Shown piece by piece: positions 1-5,601 of a stretch of 6,857 bases of DNA (positions are counted from its first letter, which is position 1; each line of letters opens with the position of its first letter). The DNA is from CAZOKO01 sp964580455. Its GTDB lineage: Bacteria; Desulfobacterota; WTBG01. The stretch spans positions 1-6,857 of the forward strand of contig CAZOKO010000118.1 in the NCBI GenBank assembly GCA_964580455.1, in the 5' to 3' direction. Under the pieces are notes generated by a model. That model saw only the letters and a program-made list of their open reading frames with translations, had not been told where the DNA came from and made no database searches. The translations under genes and the position numbers were made by a program.

Positions 1-108
1 AGAAAAAAGGAGTTTAGTCTGGCGGCCGAATATTGTAAAAGGGCTATCAAACTGGGACATAAGGTTCATCCTGTGATTTTGGAAGATTTGAAATCTTATG
101 TTGATTAA
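1..108 (+). CDS. C-terminal end of a probable tetratricopeptide-repeat (TPR) protein, 5' truncated by the window edge
   Basis: Frame 1 is open from the first base to a TAA at 106-108 and gives 35 residues. It includes AAEYCKRAIKLGHKVHP, followed by a short LEDLKSYVD tail. The spacing A-x-x-Y-C-x-x-A-I-x-L-G resembles the second helix of a TPR unit (usual pattern A..yy.kAl.l.p), and an ending of the type 'A...YCdkAIeLGykVhP.fl..L..y' is familiar from the last repeat of bacterial TPR proteins. TPR proteins are scaffolds for protein-protein contacts, so no specific role can be given. The start and most of the gene lie outside the window. The call rests on a short stretch: the reading frame is likely real, the TPR assignment moderately likely. 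Confidence 0.55.
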   Translation, partial: RKKEFSLAAEYCKRAIKLGHKVHPVILEDLKSYVD

Positions 109-186
109 TAGGTTTAACCCACCGTTTTTGATAGTAAAACAATAAATAAGTTTTGCTGTTATGGGAATTATAAAATAAAAAAGTGT

Positions 187-223
187 CTAAAATGCCTAAA
201 GTGAGCTAAAGTGCTTAAAGTTT
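187..223. repeat. Four short tandem units of 9-10 bp (consensus cTAAAGTGc)
   Basis: Four imperfect units follow one another: ctaaaatgc (187-195), ctaaagtgag (196-205), ctaaagtgc (206-214) and ttaaagttt (215-223). All share TAAA in the same place. The period is close to one helical turn. The units lie about 100 bp before the lipid-kinase start, so they could be stacked protein-binding sites, or simply a short dispersed repeat of the kind common in the spacers of environmental genomes. The sequence cannot decide between these. Confidence 0.55.
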
Positions 224-281
224 ATGTCTGACTTCGGCGGATCAGATTTTATCTAATTTTTTATATTATGAAAGAATTTAA

Positions 282-310
282 AACGATTATAATTATAACT
301 TATAATCGTT
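282..310. promoter_or_regulatory. 11-bp perfect inverted repeat with a TATAAT in each arm, just before the lipid-kinase start
   Basis: The arms aacgattataa (282-292) and ttataatcgtt (300-310) are exact reverse complements, separated by a 7-nt loop (293-299). Each arm contains TATAAT on the plus strand (288-293 and 301-306), either of which could be a -10 box for the kinase gene starting at 321. The -35 positions are poor: TTATGA at 266-271 for the first and TTAAAA at 278-283 for the second. A symmetric site overlapping -10 elements is a classic operator layout. The transcript could also fold into an AU-rich hairpin 10 nt ahead of the ATG. No T-tract follows the second arm, so it is not a standard terminator. 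The repeat itself is certain; its role is inferred. Confidence 0.5.
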
Positions 311-320
311 AGCGAAGCTT

Positions 321-1277
321 ATGAAAAAAGTTTTGTTCTTAATCAATGCCTTTTCCGGGAAACCTGCGGGGAAAAAGATAAAAGAAAGTATCCTTTCAGA
401 ACTTAGCGGGATGCTTTCCAGAGATGAGTATGATATAGAATTTACTGAAGCGGATATTGCGAGGCAGGTTAAGGATGCTTCTCCTGGATATGAGACAGTT
501 GTGATGGTTGGTGGTGATGGAACAATGCATCAAGCAGTGCAGGGGATTGTTGGTTTGGAAAATAAGCCAAAGTTAGGAAGTATCCCAACAGGTACTGGTA
601 ACGACCTTGCAAGATCATTAGGGATCTTACCTTTCTTTAAATCTTATGGATTACGTGCCCTGCTTGAGTTGATTTTAAAAGGGAGGACTACACAGATAGA
701 TATCCTTAGTTTGAATGGCAAGTACTTTTTTGCAAACTATTTTAGCATGGGAAACGATGCGAAGATTTCAAATTATTTTAACAGAGTAAGGGTAATCCCT
801 TTTTTGCGTAGTCGTTTCCTGATCCCTTTTAATAAAGCCCTTTACGGTATTATTGGTTTAACGAAAGGAATTTACAAAATACCGTTTGATATTGAATTGA
901 AATACAGAAGCGGACAATCACCAACTGAAACGCTTACTTTCCCCAGTGGTGTATGTGAGGTTATATTTACCAATGTGAAAACATATGCAGGGGGGATACT
1001 ATTGTCATCGGAATGCAGGATGGATGATGGCAAGTTTGAAGTTACTGTTATTCCCAGCATATGGCAATGGATAATGATGCATTTTACCCGGTTTTCAAAA
1101 AGACCGCTCAATGTTTTATATCCCAAGCTGATTCAGTTTCAAACTGATATGCTGGAGATGGCATTCACAGGAGATACATTCTACCAGATTGATGGTGAAA
1201 TACCTGATGCTTTTCCAGAAGGAAGGAAAAATTTGATAGTGCGTGTTGAATCACATATAGAAATGATAATTTCCTAA
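321..1277 (+). CDS. Diacylglycerol/sphingosine-type lipid kinase (DAGK catalytic domain family)
   Basis: The 318-residue product belongs to the lipid kinase family that transfers phosphate from ATP to the hydroxyl of diacylglycerol or a related lipid at the inner membrane. An N-terminal beta strand (KKVLFLIN, 2-9) leads into the Walker-like GGDGT motif at 64-68, followed by PTGTGNDLAR at 89-98. The C-terminal beta-sandwich half has NYFSMGNDAKIS (139-150), YAGG (222-225), a DDGKFEV segment (235-241) and the typical IDGE motif (290-293). The length is normal and no motif is broken. The ATG at 321 fits the family N-terminus; only a weak GCGAAG precedes it. The gene stands alone on the plus strand and converges on rfaE2 with 54 bp between the stops. 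The NYFSMGNDAKIS segment and the LARSLGI stretch resemble eukaryotic-type DAG kinases as much as bacterial DgkB/YegS. The substrate (diacylglycerol, ceramide or another lipid) cannot be told, so no gene symbol is given. Confidence 0.9.
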   Translation: MKKVLFLINAFSGKPAGKKIKESILSELSGMLSRDEYDIEFTEADIARQVKDASPGYETVVMVGGDGTMHQAVQGIVGLENKPKLGSIPTGTGNDLARSLGILPFFKSYGLRALLELILKGRTTQIDILSLNGKYFFANYFSMGNDAKISNYFNRVRVIPFLRSRFLIPFNKALYGIIGLTKGIYKIPFDIELKYRSGQSPTETLTFPSGVCEVIFTNVKTYAGGILLSSECRMDDGKFEVTVIPSIWQWIMMHFTRFSKRPLNVLYPKLIQFQTDMLEMAFTGDTFYQIDGEIPDAFPEGRKNLIVRVESHIEMIIS

Positions 1278-1287
1278 ACACAAAAAA

Positions 1288-1328
1288 GGGAGCAAATCTT
1301 CTCTTGACTCTTACTTCTCGCAATGACA
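1288..1328. repeat. Relic of a 'GTCATTGCGAG'-type dispersed repeat between convergent genes
   Basis: The spacer between the convergent kinase and rfaE2 genes ends in ctcgcaatgac (1317-1327), whose complement GTCATTGCGAG is the hallmark end of a short palindromic repeat found in many environmental genomes, usually ending in AAGCAATCT. The opposite end here (agcaaatctt, 1291-1300) matches only loosely, so this looks like a worn copy. No hairpin followed by a T-run is visible in the 54-bp spacer, so neither gene has an obvious intrinsic terminator here. The family assignment is from memory. Confidence 0.35.
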
Positions 1329-1331
1329 ACT

Positions 1332-1820
1332 TTATTTTTGAGGCTTCCATTTACGGATGGTTTTTATGATGTTTGATGAGGAATGGTTTTTTTTGTCACC
1401 CACAATAGCGGTTTCTCCACCATAGGAAAGCACTGTTTCGCGTTCCAGGATTGTTTCCTTGCTATAATCTGTTCCCTTTGCATGAACATGGGGTTTGAGC
1501 TTTAAGAGGAGGTTATCGACTGTTGATTCGGAAAAGATGGTGAGGAAATCAACACATTCAAGAGCTGAAAGGATTTCAATCCGCTCATTTTCAGGCATGA
1601 TTGGGTAGTCATTACCTTTAAGTTTTTTCAGGGAAGAATCACTGTTTACTGCAACCACCAGAATGTCCCCATGTCTTTTTGCATCAACGAGACTTCTTAT
1701 GTGGCCTACATGAAGCAGGTTGAAACCGCCGTTTGTTAAGACAATCCTCTTGCCCTGCTTTTTCAGTTCATCTATCTTCTTCGCAAGCTCGTCTCTGTCT
1801 TTTATTGTATTTTTTGTCAT
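1332..1820 (-). CDS. rfaE2: D-glycero-beta-D-manno-heptose 1-phosphate adenylyltransferase (stand-alone RfaE2/HldE C-terminal domain)
   Basis: This cytoplasmic nucleotidyltransferase of 162 residues would join AMP from ATP to heptose 1-phosphate, giving the ADP-heptose used for the LPS inner core. The cytidylyltransferase signature is TNGGFNLLHVGH at 29-40, with the catalytic HxGH at 37-40. NSDSS follows at 59-63, KGTDY at 115-119 and the nucleotide-binding HSSSNII at 146-152. The length fits the single-domain form; the kinase half (RfaE1) is not fused and not in the window. Compared with the common TNGCFD, the motif reads TNGGFN, and the late STTR-like motif reads SSSN. These are probably subfamily differences. 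The ATG at 1820 has an in-frame stop 13 codons upstream and no clear Shine-Dalgarno. It is the last gene of the operon, 88 bp after the GT9 gene that would use its product. The main alternative is a related cytidylyltransferase-like enzyme with another sugar phosphate. Confidence 0.85.
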   Translation of the reverse strand: MTKNTIKDRDELAKKIDELKKQGKRIVLTNGGFNLLHVGHIRSLVDAKRHGDILVVAVNSDSSLKKLKGNDYPIMPENERIEILSALECVDFLTIFSESTVDNLLLKLKPHVHAKGTDYSKETILERETVLSYGGETAIVGDKKNHSSSNIIKTIRKWKPQK

Positions 1821-1908
1821 AACGTGAAACCACGAAGCCCACGAAGTTTCTTGTCTAGGATTAAATCCTTTTCTTGGATTATATGTTTTCTTCCTGACCC
1901 CTTGATTT
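1821..1908 (-). other. 88-bp intra-operon gap with a CACGAAG direct repeat and a possible secondary promoter
   Basis: Other gaps in this operon are 9 bp, so this one stands out. It holds cacgaag twice (1831-1837 and 1840-1846), flanked by gaaac (1826-1830) and its complement gtttc (1846-1850). This resembles the 'CCACGAAG-CACGAAG' repeat scattered in many environmental genomes. A small symmetric element aggatt-a-aatcct lies at 1857-1869. On the minus strand a perfect TATAAT occurs at 1883-1878, but the hexamer 17 bp before it (ATCAAG, 1906-1901) is a poor -35, so a separate rfaE2 promoter is possible rather than shown. No terminator is visible. Confidence 0.4.
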
Positions 1909-2904
1909 CTATTTCATCAAAACTTGTTCACAGGCATGAAACACTTTATTTACTGTGAGCTTTCTCATGCAGTCCCTGTGCTTACAGGCTTTTAAATAAC
2001 AGGGAACGCATTCCATTTCCTCTTCTCTTACCACAATACTCCTCTCATTTTGTGGTCCCACATAAAACGGATCGGTAGGACCAAAGAGGGCTACAACAGG
2101 GATATCTAAAGATGATGCCAGGTGCATAAACCCCGAATCAATACCTACAAATAAGTTTGCGTTTTTTATGACCGAAGAAAGGAATCGCAGGCTGCTTCCC
2201 GCTAAATTGAGTATATCAATATCATTGTCCTGATCTTTTTCTTCCACATATTTTATTATAGTTCTGTTGTATTCCTGATTATCCTTACCACCGACAAGTA
2301 CAGGAGTCAAATCATGTTTTTTCTTTAATAGAAGCATCAACTCTGCAAAATATTCTTCTTCCCAGGTCTTTGCAAACCTCCTTTTGGATGCCCCGGGAGA
2401 AATGATAACGAATCTTTTTGGAAGACTGAAATTGCATTCATTCTTATCTATGTTAAGAAGTCCGACATAATCATTTTTAGTAACATTGATGTTCAGCCGA
2501 TTCAAGAGCTTGACATTATTATACCAGCTGTTATGTCCCTCGATGTTATCTTTTATATCAAAACACAGATTCCAGGGGAAGCGGGAAAATCCAGCCTTAA
2601 CCCGTGCTTTGCTCAATGCGGCTAGCGTAAGGCATCCCTCAGAGGTAGAGAGGGATATTAACAGGTCATATTTGTTTTTGCGTATGTTTTTTAAAAGTTC
2701 ACGCTGGGCTTTTAAGCCACTTTCTCGAAGTATTATGCTATCCAGATAAGGTGAACCGACAAGCAACTCCTTAAGATAGGGTTTAAGGATTGAATGAACT
2801 GATGCATCTGGAAAATTTTCTCTTAATGCCCTTAAGAGCGGAAGAGAGAAGACTAAATCTCCAATCTGATTAAGATGTATAACACATATTTTTTTGGTAT
2901 GCAT
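1909..2904 (-). CDS. Glycosyltransferase family 9 protein, probable ADP-heptose:LPS heptosyltransferase
   Basis: The 331-residue product is a GT-B fold transferase expected to act at the inner face of the cytoplasmic membrane, adding heptose (or a related sugar) from a nucleotide donor to the growing LPS core. GT9 marks are all present: IGDLVFSLPLLRAL at 14-27, ISPGASKRRFAKTW at 168-181 between the two domains, the donor-binding GIDSGFMHLASS at 254-265, and LFGPTDP at 273-279. The C-terminus has the cysteine pattern CVPCYLKACKHRDC (299-312) common in this family. The length is normal. The ATG lies 9 bp after the radical SAM stop with no strong Shine-Dalgarno, which suggests translational coupling. 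The ADP-heptose-forming enzyme downstream supports heptose as donor. Which WaaC/WaaF/WaaQ-like position it serves cannot be told, so no gene symbol is given. Confidence 0.88.
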   Translation of the reverse strand: MHTKKICVIHLNQIGDLVFSLPLLRALRENFPDASVHSILKPYLKELLVGSPYLDSIILRESGLKAQRELLKNIRKNKYDLLISLSTSEGCLTLAALSKARVKAGFSRFPWNLCFDIKDNIEGHNSWYNNVKLLNRLNINVTKNDYVGLLNIDKNECNFSLPKRFVIISPGASKRRFAKTWEEEYFAELMLLLKKKHDLTPVLVGGKDNQEYNRTIIKYVEEKDQDNDIDILNLAGSSLRFLSSVIKNANLFVGIDSGFMHLASSLDIPVVALFGPTDPFYVGPQNERSIVVREEEMECVPCYLKACKHRDCMRKLTVNKVFHACEQVLMK

Positions 2905-2913
2905 GGTGAACTG

Positions 2914-4131
2914 TCATAAAAAAAAGTTATCGTCCCCCGCTTTTTCTATTTTATCAACGCTTTTGTTTGAATGAATGAATCTTTCCACCCACCAGTTTAC
3001 ATGGTGATAAAAACATGCGACAACGTTACACTCCTTCTCGGCATCAAAGGTTGCAATGGAATGGGCTACAGTCTGCAGGGTTTCATCAAAATTGTTTTCA
3101 TCCGCATAGCCATTACACCCTGCAATTTTTGCCTTTTCAACTCCTCTGAAAGCCGGACAGTGAAAAATCCCGGATGAAGTGACCACAGTGTTAAAAAACT
3201 GCATATGGCATCTTTTGGGCTGCCTTTTCAGCTCAGAGAGCTTATTGTCCAGCATTGCCCTTAAGTTTACGCTTTGAAGGGTTTTTATCCTGCCCTCGGC
3301 AATACCTTTTGCCTTTTGTAAATTGCTCTTGATGTCTTCTATGATTCTTTCTTCTCTTTTTCTGTCTAATTTATCCAGAAGGGATTCCTTTTGAGAGTCC
3401 TGAAGCCTTATGAGGCAGGGTTTGAAGGAAACATAGTCAAAGGAATATTTGCTCGCCAATCTCACTGCTTCTGGCATTTCACTTATGTTCTGGCACAGCC
3501 CATGTCCATTTACATGTATTCCTTCCCAGACAATGACGAAGGAATAACCAAGGGTGATTTGATGATTCCGCAATTTAACTTTCCGTGCATTCTTAAGTAT
3601 GTCAGCTAAAGTCACACCGGTTTGTGGCCTGTGAGATTTAGCAAATGTTTCTTCAGTTGCGGAATCTATGGAAATTCTTATCCAGTCTTCTTTTTCTAAT
3701 AATTCTGCTACGTTTTCAACTTGGGAAAGTCTTGATCCGTTTGTTACGATACCAAGCTGCAACCCTTTACTTTTGATGAAACTCACAATTTTTTCAAATT
3801 CTTTGTGAAGGGTGGGTTCCCCACCCCCAAGAAGTATAATAGATAAAAGTCCATGAGACTGTAAGATGTCCACAGTACCTTTTATGTCATCTAGCTTAAG
3901 ATATTTTCCGGTATTTATAATTTTTGAATCGACACAGTGCGGACAGGCAAAATTACAGGCAGATGTGAGATCCAGGTTTATTGATACAGGTGCATAATTG
4001 GGTGGTGTGTTCCTCTCATCACCCGAAGCAGAACTCCGCTGCCATGTGATATATTCCTTAAGCCTTTCTATAATCGAATCTTGCCTCAGTTTCGAACTGA
4101 AATCATATTCTTTGTGCTTCAGTTTATCCAT
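2914..4131 (-). CDS. Radical SAM enzyme with a cysteine-rich, SPASM-like C-terminal region; substrate unknown
   Basis: The 405-residue product carries the radical SAM signature CNFACPHC at 59-66 (CxxxCxxC, Cys59/63/66), which binds the [4Fe-4S] cluster that cleaves S-adenosylmethionine. GGGEPT at 102-107 is the SAM-contacting GGE motif, VTNGS at 129-133 and RISIDS at 152-157 are later barrel strands. Beyond the barrel, five cysteines (308, 325, 339, 368, 373) lie in RCHMQ, HCPAFRG, GC, ECN and ACF contexts. This resembles SPASM or twitch regions that hold extra Fe-S clusters. The enzyme is cytoplasmic. The start is well placed: TAAGG, overlapping the stop of the oxidoreductase gene, lies 7 nt before the ATG. 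It is the second gene of the operon, with 9 bp on each side. The operon suggests a sugar, lipid or peptide substrate linked to envelope glycan synthesis, but nothing in the sequence names it. A run of eight A at 2918-2925 touches the last codons. Confidence 0.85.
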   Translation of the reverse strand: MDKLKHKEYDFSSKLRQDSIIERLKEYITWQRSSASGDERNTPPNYAPVSINLDLTSACNFACPHCVDSKIINTGKYLKLDDIKGTVDILQSHGLLSIILLGGGEPTLHKEFEKIVSFIKSKGLQLGIVTNGSRLSQVENVAELLEKEDWIRISIDSATEETFAKSHRPQTGVTLADILKNARKVKLRNHQITLGYSFVIVWEGIHVNGHGLCQNISEMPEAVRLASKYSFDYVSFKPCLIRLQDSQKESLLDKLDRKREERIIEDIKSNLQKAKGIAEGRIKTLQSVNLRAMLDNKLSELKRQPKRCHMQFFNTVVTSSGIFHCPAFRGVEKAKIAGCNGYADENNFDETLQTVAHSIATFDAEKECNVVACFYHHVNWWVERFIHSNKSVDKIEKAGDDNFFL

Positions 4132-4140
4132 ATAATAACC

Positions 4141-5064
4141 TTACATCGTTTCACAACTGTCATAGATTTGTTTCGTCAGAATAGTATTACTCACAATATG
4201 CGGCTTTCCTATGAGTGGTTCCCGCCTTTCCCTGACTGCAGAAATAAAATTCTGAACCGATAGTTCAAGAGGGTCTGTTATTCTCAAGGATTTATCTGCA
4301 TAATTAAAGTAGATGTCATAACTTCTAAGGTCCAATCTCCGGTTCACAATTATATCATTGAATCCAAATGAAAAATTACGTGGCTGGCATTCTTTTCTTA
4401 TCAAACTTATTAACACTTTACAAGTATTGATATTAGAAGCGTAGTTAAACTTTATTAGCATTTTTTCTTCAGGGTACTCGATATCCAGATTAATAATTTC
4501 TCCATTGCCGAATATACAGTACAGAATACTCAAGGCATGTGGAACAGAATCCAGGATCATCTCTTTTCCGGCAAACATGGGAGACAGGCCAATAAAAAAA
4601 GTATCAATCTTCTGGCTGTCAACTGATCCACAGAGATCTTTATAATAAGGTAATGAAAAAGGCCATTGAGAATTCATGGCGATTTTCACGTTTTTGCTTT
4701 CAGCCATTTTAAAAATGTTTTTAAGCATGTCTTGCACATCATCCATTTTATGGCAGATAAATGGCTTCTCACAAAAAATATGCAATCCTGCTTCAATGGA
4801 TTTAATTAGATATTCATAATGGGTCGTGTAAGGGGAGGCTATGACAATTGCGTCAGGCCTTTCCTTTCCCACCATTCTATTAAAATCAGTATAGGCAGTA
4901 GCATTAATTCCATATTGCTTTAAAGCGGAAGAAGCATTGTGGGATGTTTTTTCTGTTGTTCCCAGCACTGAGATAACAGGCGCACCATTTTTCTGGAAAT
5001 ACTTCCCAATGTATTTTCCTATGCCATTTCTATTTCTTCCAGCACCTATTATCGCTACCTTCAT
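4141..5064 (-). CDS. Gfo/Idh/MocA-family NAD(P)-dependent oxidoreductase
   Basis: The 307-residue product begins with a Rossmann fold (KVAIIGAGRNRNGIG, 2-16) whose glycine motif is stretched by an RN pair, GAGRNRNGIG rather than GAGRIG. This is probably a subfamily trait. IVIASPYTTHYEY at 73-85 and CEKPF at 98-102 follow, the latter with the conserved Lys100 that family enzymes use for catalysis. DSVPH (172-176) supplies the usual second-domain Asp and His, so the enzyme looks active. Relatives oxidise or reduce hydroxyl and keto groups of sugars and inositols in the cytoplasm. It is the first gene of the four-gene operon, starting 39 bp after a good promoter, with AGAGATGAG just before the ATG. 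The context favours a nucleotide-sugar or sugar substrate for LPS or another glycan; the exact reaction is unknown. It is slightly shorter than many relatives (330-350 residues). Confidence 0.85.
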   Translation of the reverse strand: MKVAIIGAGRNRNGIGKYIGKYFQKNGAPVISVLGTTEKTSHNASSALKQYGINATAYTDFNRMVGKERPDAIVIASPYTTHYEYLIKSIEAGLHIFCEKPFICHKMDDVQDMLKNIFKMAESKNVKIAMNSQWPFSLPYYKDLCGSVDSQKIDTFFIGLSPMFAGKEMILDSVPHALSILYCIFGNGEIINLDIEYPEEKMLIKFNYASNINTCKVLISLIRKECQPRNFSFGFNDIIVNRRLDLRSYDIYFNYADKSLRITDPLELSVQNFISAVRERREPLIGKPHIVSNTILTKQIYDSCETM

Positions 5065-5103
5065 CTCATCTCTACTTTTTGCCGATAGTGTTTTGATTGT
5101 AAT

Positions 5104-5132
5104 ATCATAATGACATTTTTATTGCTATTCAA
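5104..5132 (-). promoter_or_regulatory. Sigma70-type promoter of the oxidoreductase-radical SAM-GT9-rfaE2 operon
   Basis: On the minus strand TTGAAT (5132-5127) and TATGAT (5109-5104) are separated by exactly 17 bp. They match the -35 consensus at 4 of 6 and the -10 at 5 of 6 positions. Transcription would begin near 5097, giving a leader of about 33 nt before the ATG at 5064. It is the best promoter-like sequence I found in the window, and it lies where an operon start is expected. No operator symmetry is obvious around it. Confidence 0.6.
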
Positions 5133-5190
5133 AAGTATGGTTGTGGTGTGATAATATGATTGAAAAAAAATGAGTGGAGATGAAACTTTT

Positions 5191-5352
5191 CTAAAGCTTC
5201 ATTCCGTAGATGCGGTATCTTTTGCTTGCCTTGCCACCCAATTGTCTGGTAATGCCATTTTGAGGGATGAGGTTATTCTCCAGTATCCAGGAGATTTCTG
5301 CCAGTTGGTATCGATCTCGCGGACAATAGATAACGGGGGGCCTTATAATTAC
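5191..5352 (-). other. Open, protein-like stretch behind an amber stop; probable remnant of a decayed gene
   Basis: On the minus strand the frame of the broken membrane gene continues after its TAG (5355-5353) for 53 more codons to a second TAG at 5193-5191. The translation has natural-looking segments, such as PPVIYCPRDRYQLAEISWIL with an amphipathic helix pattern, and it is less AT-rich than its surroundings. It has no start codon or Shine-Dalgarno of its own. I do not recognise a family. It may be the remains of a second gene joined to the first by a deletion, or of the same gene after a nonsense change. A plus-strand ORF lies antisense to it at 5170-5361 and is taken as its shadow. The rest of the spacer towards the operon promoter (5133-5190) shows nothing recognisable. 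Confidence 0.35.
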
Positions 5353-5547
5353 CTAGCGTAAAAGTGACACTAATTTGTTTTGATGTGTTTTATCAAACCA
5401 GATGAGAAATAGTATAAAGAAACTATACAGGAGGTGAACGATGATATAGAAGTACCAGCCCTTTACCCCGGATCGAAAAAGGATGATGAGTAAACTTAAA
5501 ATGCTAAGGTAGCTGAAAGTGAGAATATCTACCAGTTTAAATAGCAT
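5353..5547 (-). pseudogene. Truncated two-helix membrane protein, probably the N-terminus of a PAP2-type phosphatase
   Basis: The 64-residue reading frame starts at an ATG 54 bp after the acyltransferase stop and encodes two membrane segments, about residues 7-24 (DILTFSYLSILSLLIILF) and 31-50 (WYFYIIVHLLYSFFILFLIW), with a short basic turn between them and a charged tail. The layout 'VDxLTxxYLxxLSLLI...F...v..W..Y...H' followed by a linker resembles the start of some PAP2-superfamily phosphatases, which are near 250-300 residues. The catalytic motifs (KxxxxxxRP, PSGH, SRxxxxxHxxxD) are absent because the frame ends at a TAG at 5355-5353. No clear Shine-Dalgarno precedes the ATG. Position behind a lipid acyltransferase would suit a lipid phosphatase. 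The PAP2 link is from memory of the N-terminal pattern. An intact small membrane protein is the alternative. Confidence 0.45.
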
Positions 5548-5601
5548 ATGATCAAAAACTTTTTTATCGTGGAAAAGACACTTTTAATACAGTCGGACTC
5601 A

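Noticed and set aside
227..246. TCTGA/TCAGA hairpin as a terminator of the upstream gene
   Set aside because: The stem is only 5 bp with a 10-nt loop. A T-rich stretch follows, but the stem is too weak and lies over 100 bp from the stop.
872..1126. Minus-strand 84-codon reading frame inside the lipid kinase gene (and 1165-1350)
   Set aside because: Both are antisense shadows of a kinase gene whose motifs are complete.
1278..1331. Bidirectional terminator between the convergent genes
   Set aside because: A run of six A/T is present but no stable stem adjoins it on either strand.
2486..2749. Plus-strand 87-codon reading frame inside the GT9 gene
   Set aside because: It is antisense to a conserved gene with full family motifs, and its translation shows no recognisable pattern.
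2914..2925. Eight-A tract at the radical SAM stop as a programmed frameshift or phase-variation site
   Set aside because: A slip here would alter only the last few residues, and the next gene starts independently with its own ATG. Such runs are expected in AT-rich DNA.
3391..3609. Plus-strand reading frames antisense to the radical SAM gene (also 2971-3177 and 4081-4263)
   Set aside because: They lie opposite well-supported genes and have no motif or ribosome binding site.
5212..5352. Group II intron reverse-transcriptase remnant, from a GYWR motif in a third minus-strand frame
   Set aside because: The likeness to the GYWR/NxW region of intron-encoded proteins is only a few residues, lies in a different frame from the better candidate, and no intron RNA domain is visible.
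5170..5361. Plus-strand 63-codon reading frame as a small gene
   Set aside because: No Shine-Dalgarno precedes its ATG, its translation resembles no family I know, and it is antisense to a more protein-like minus-strand frame.
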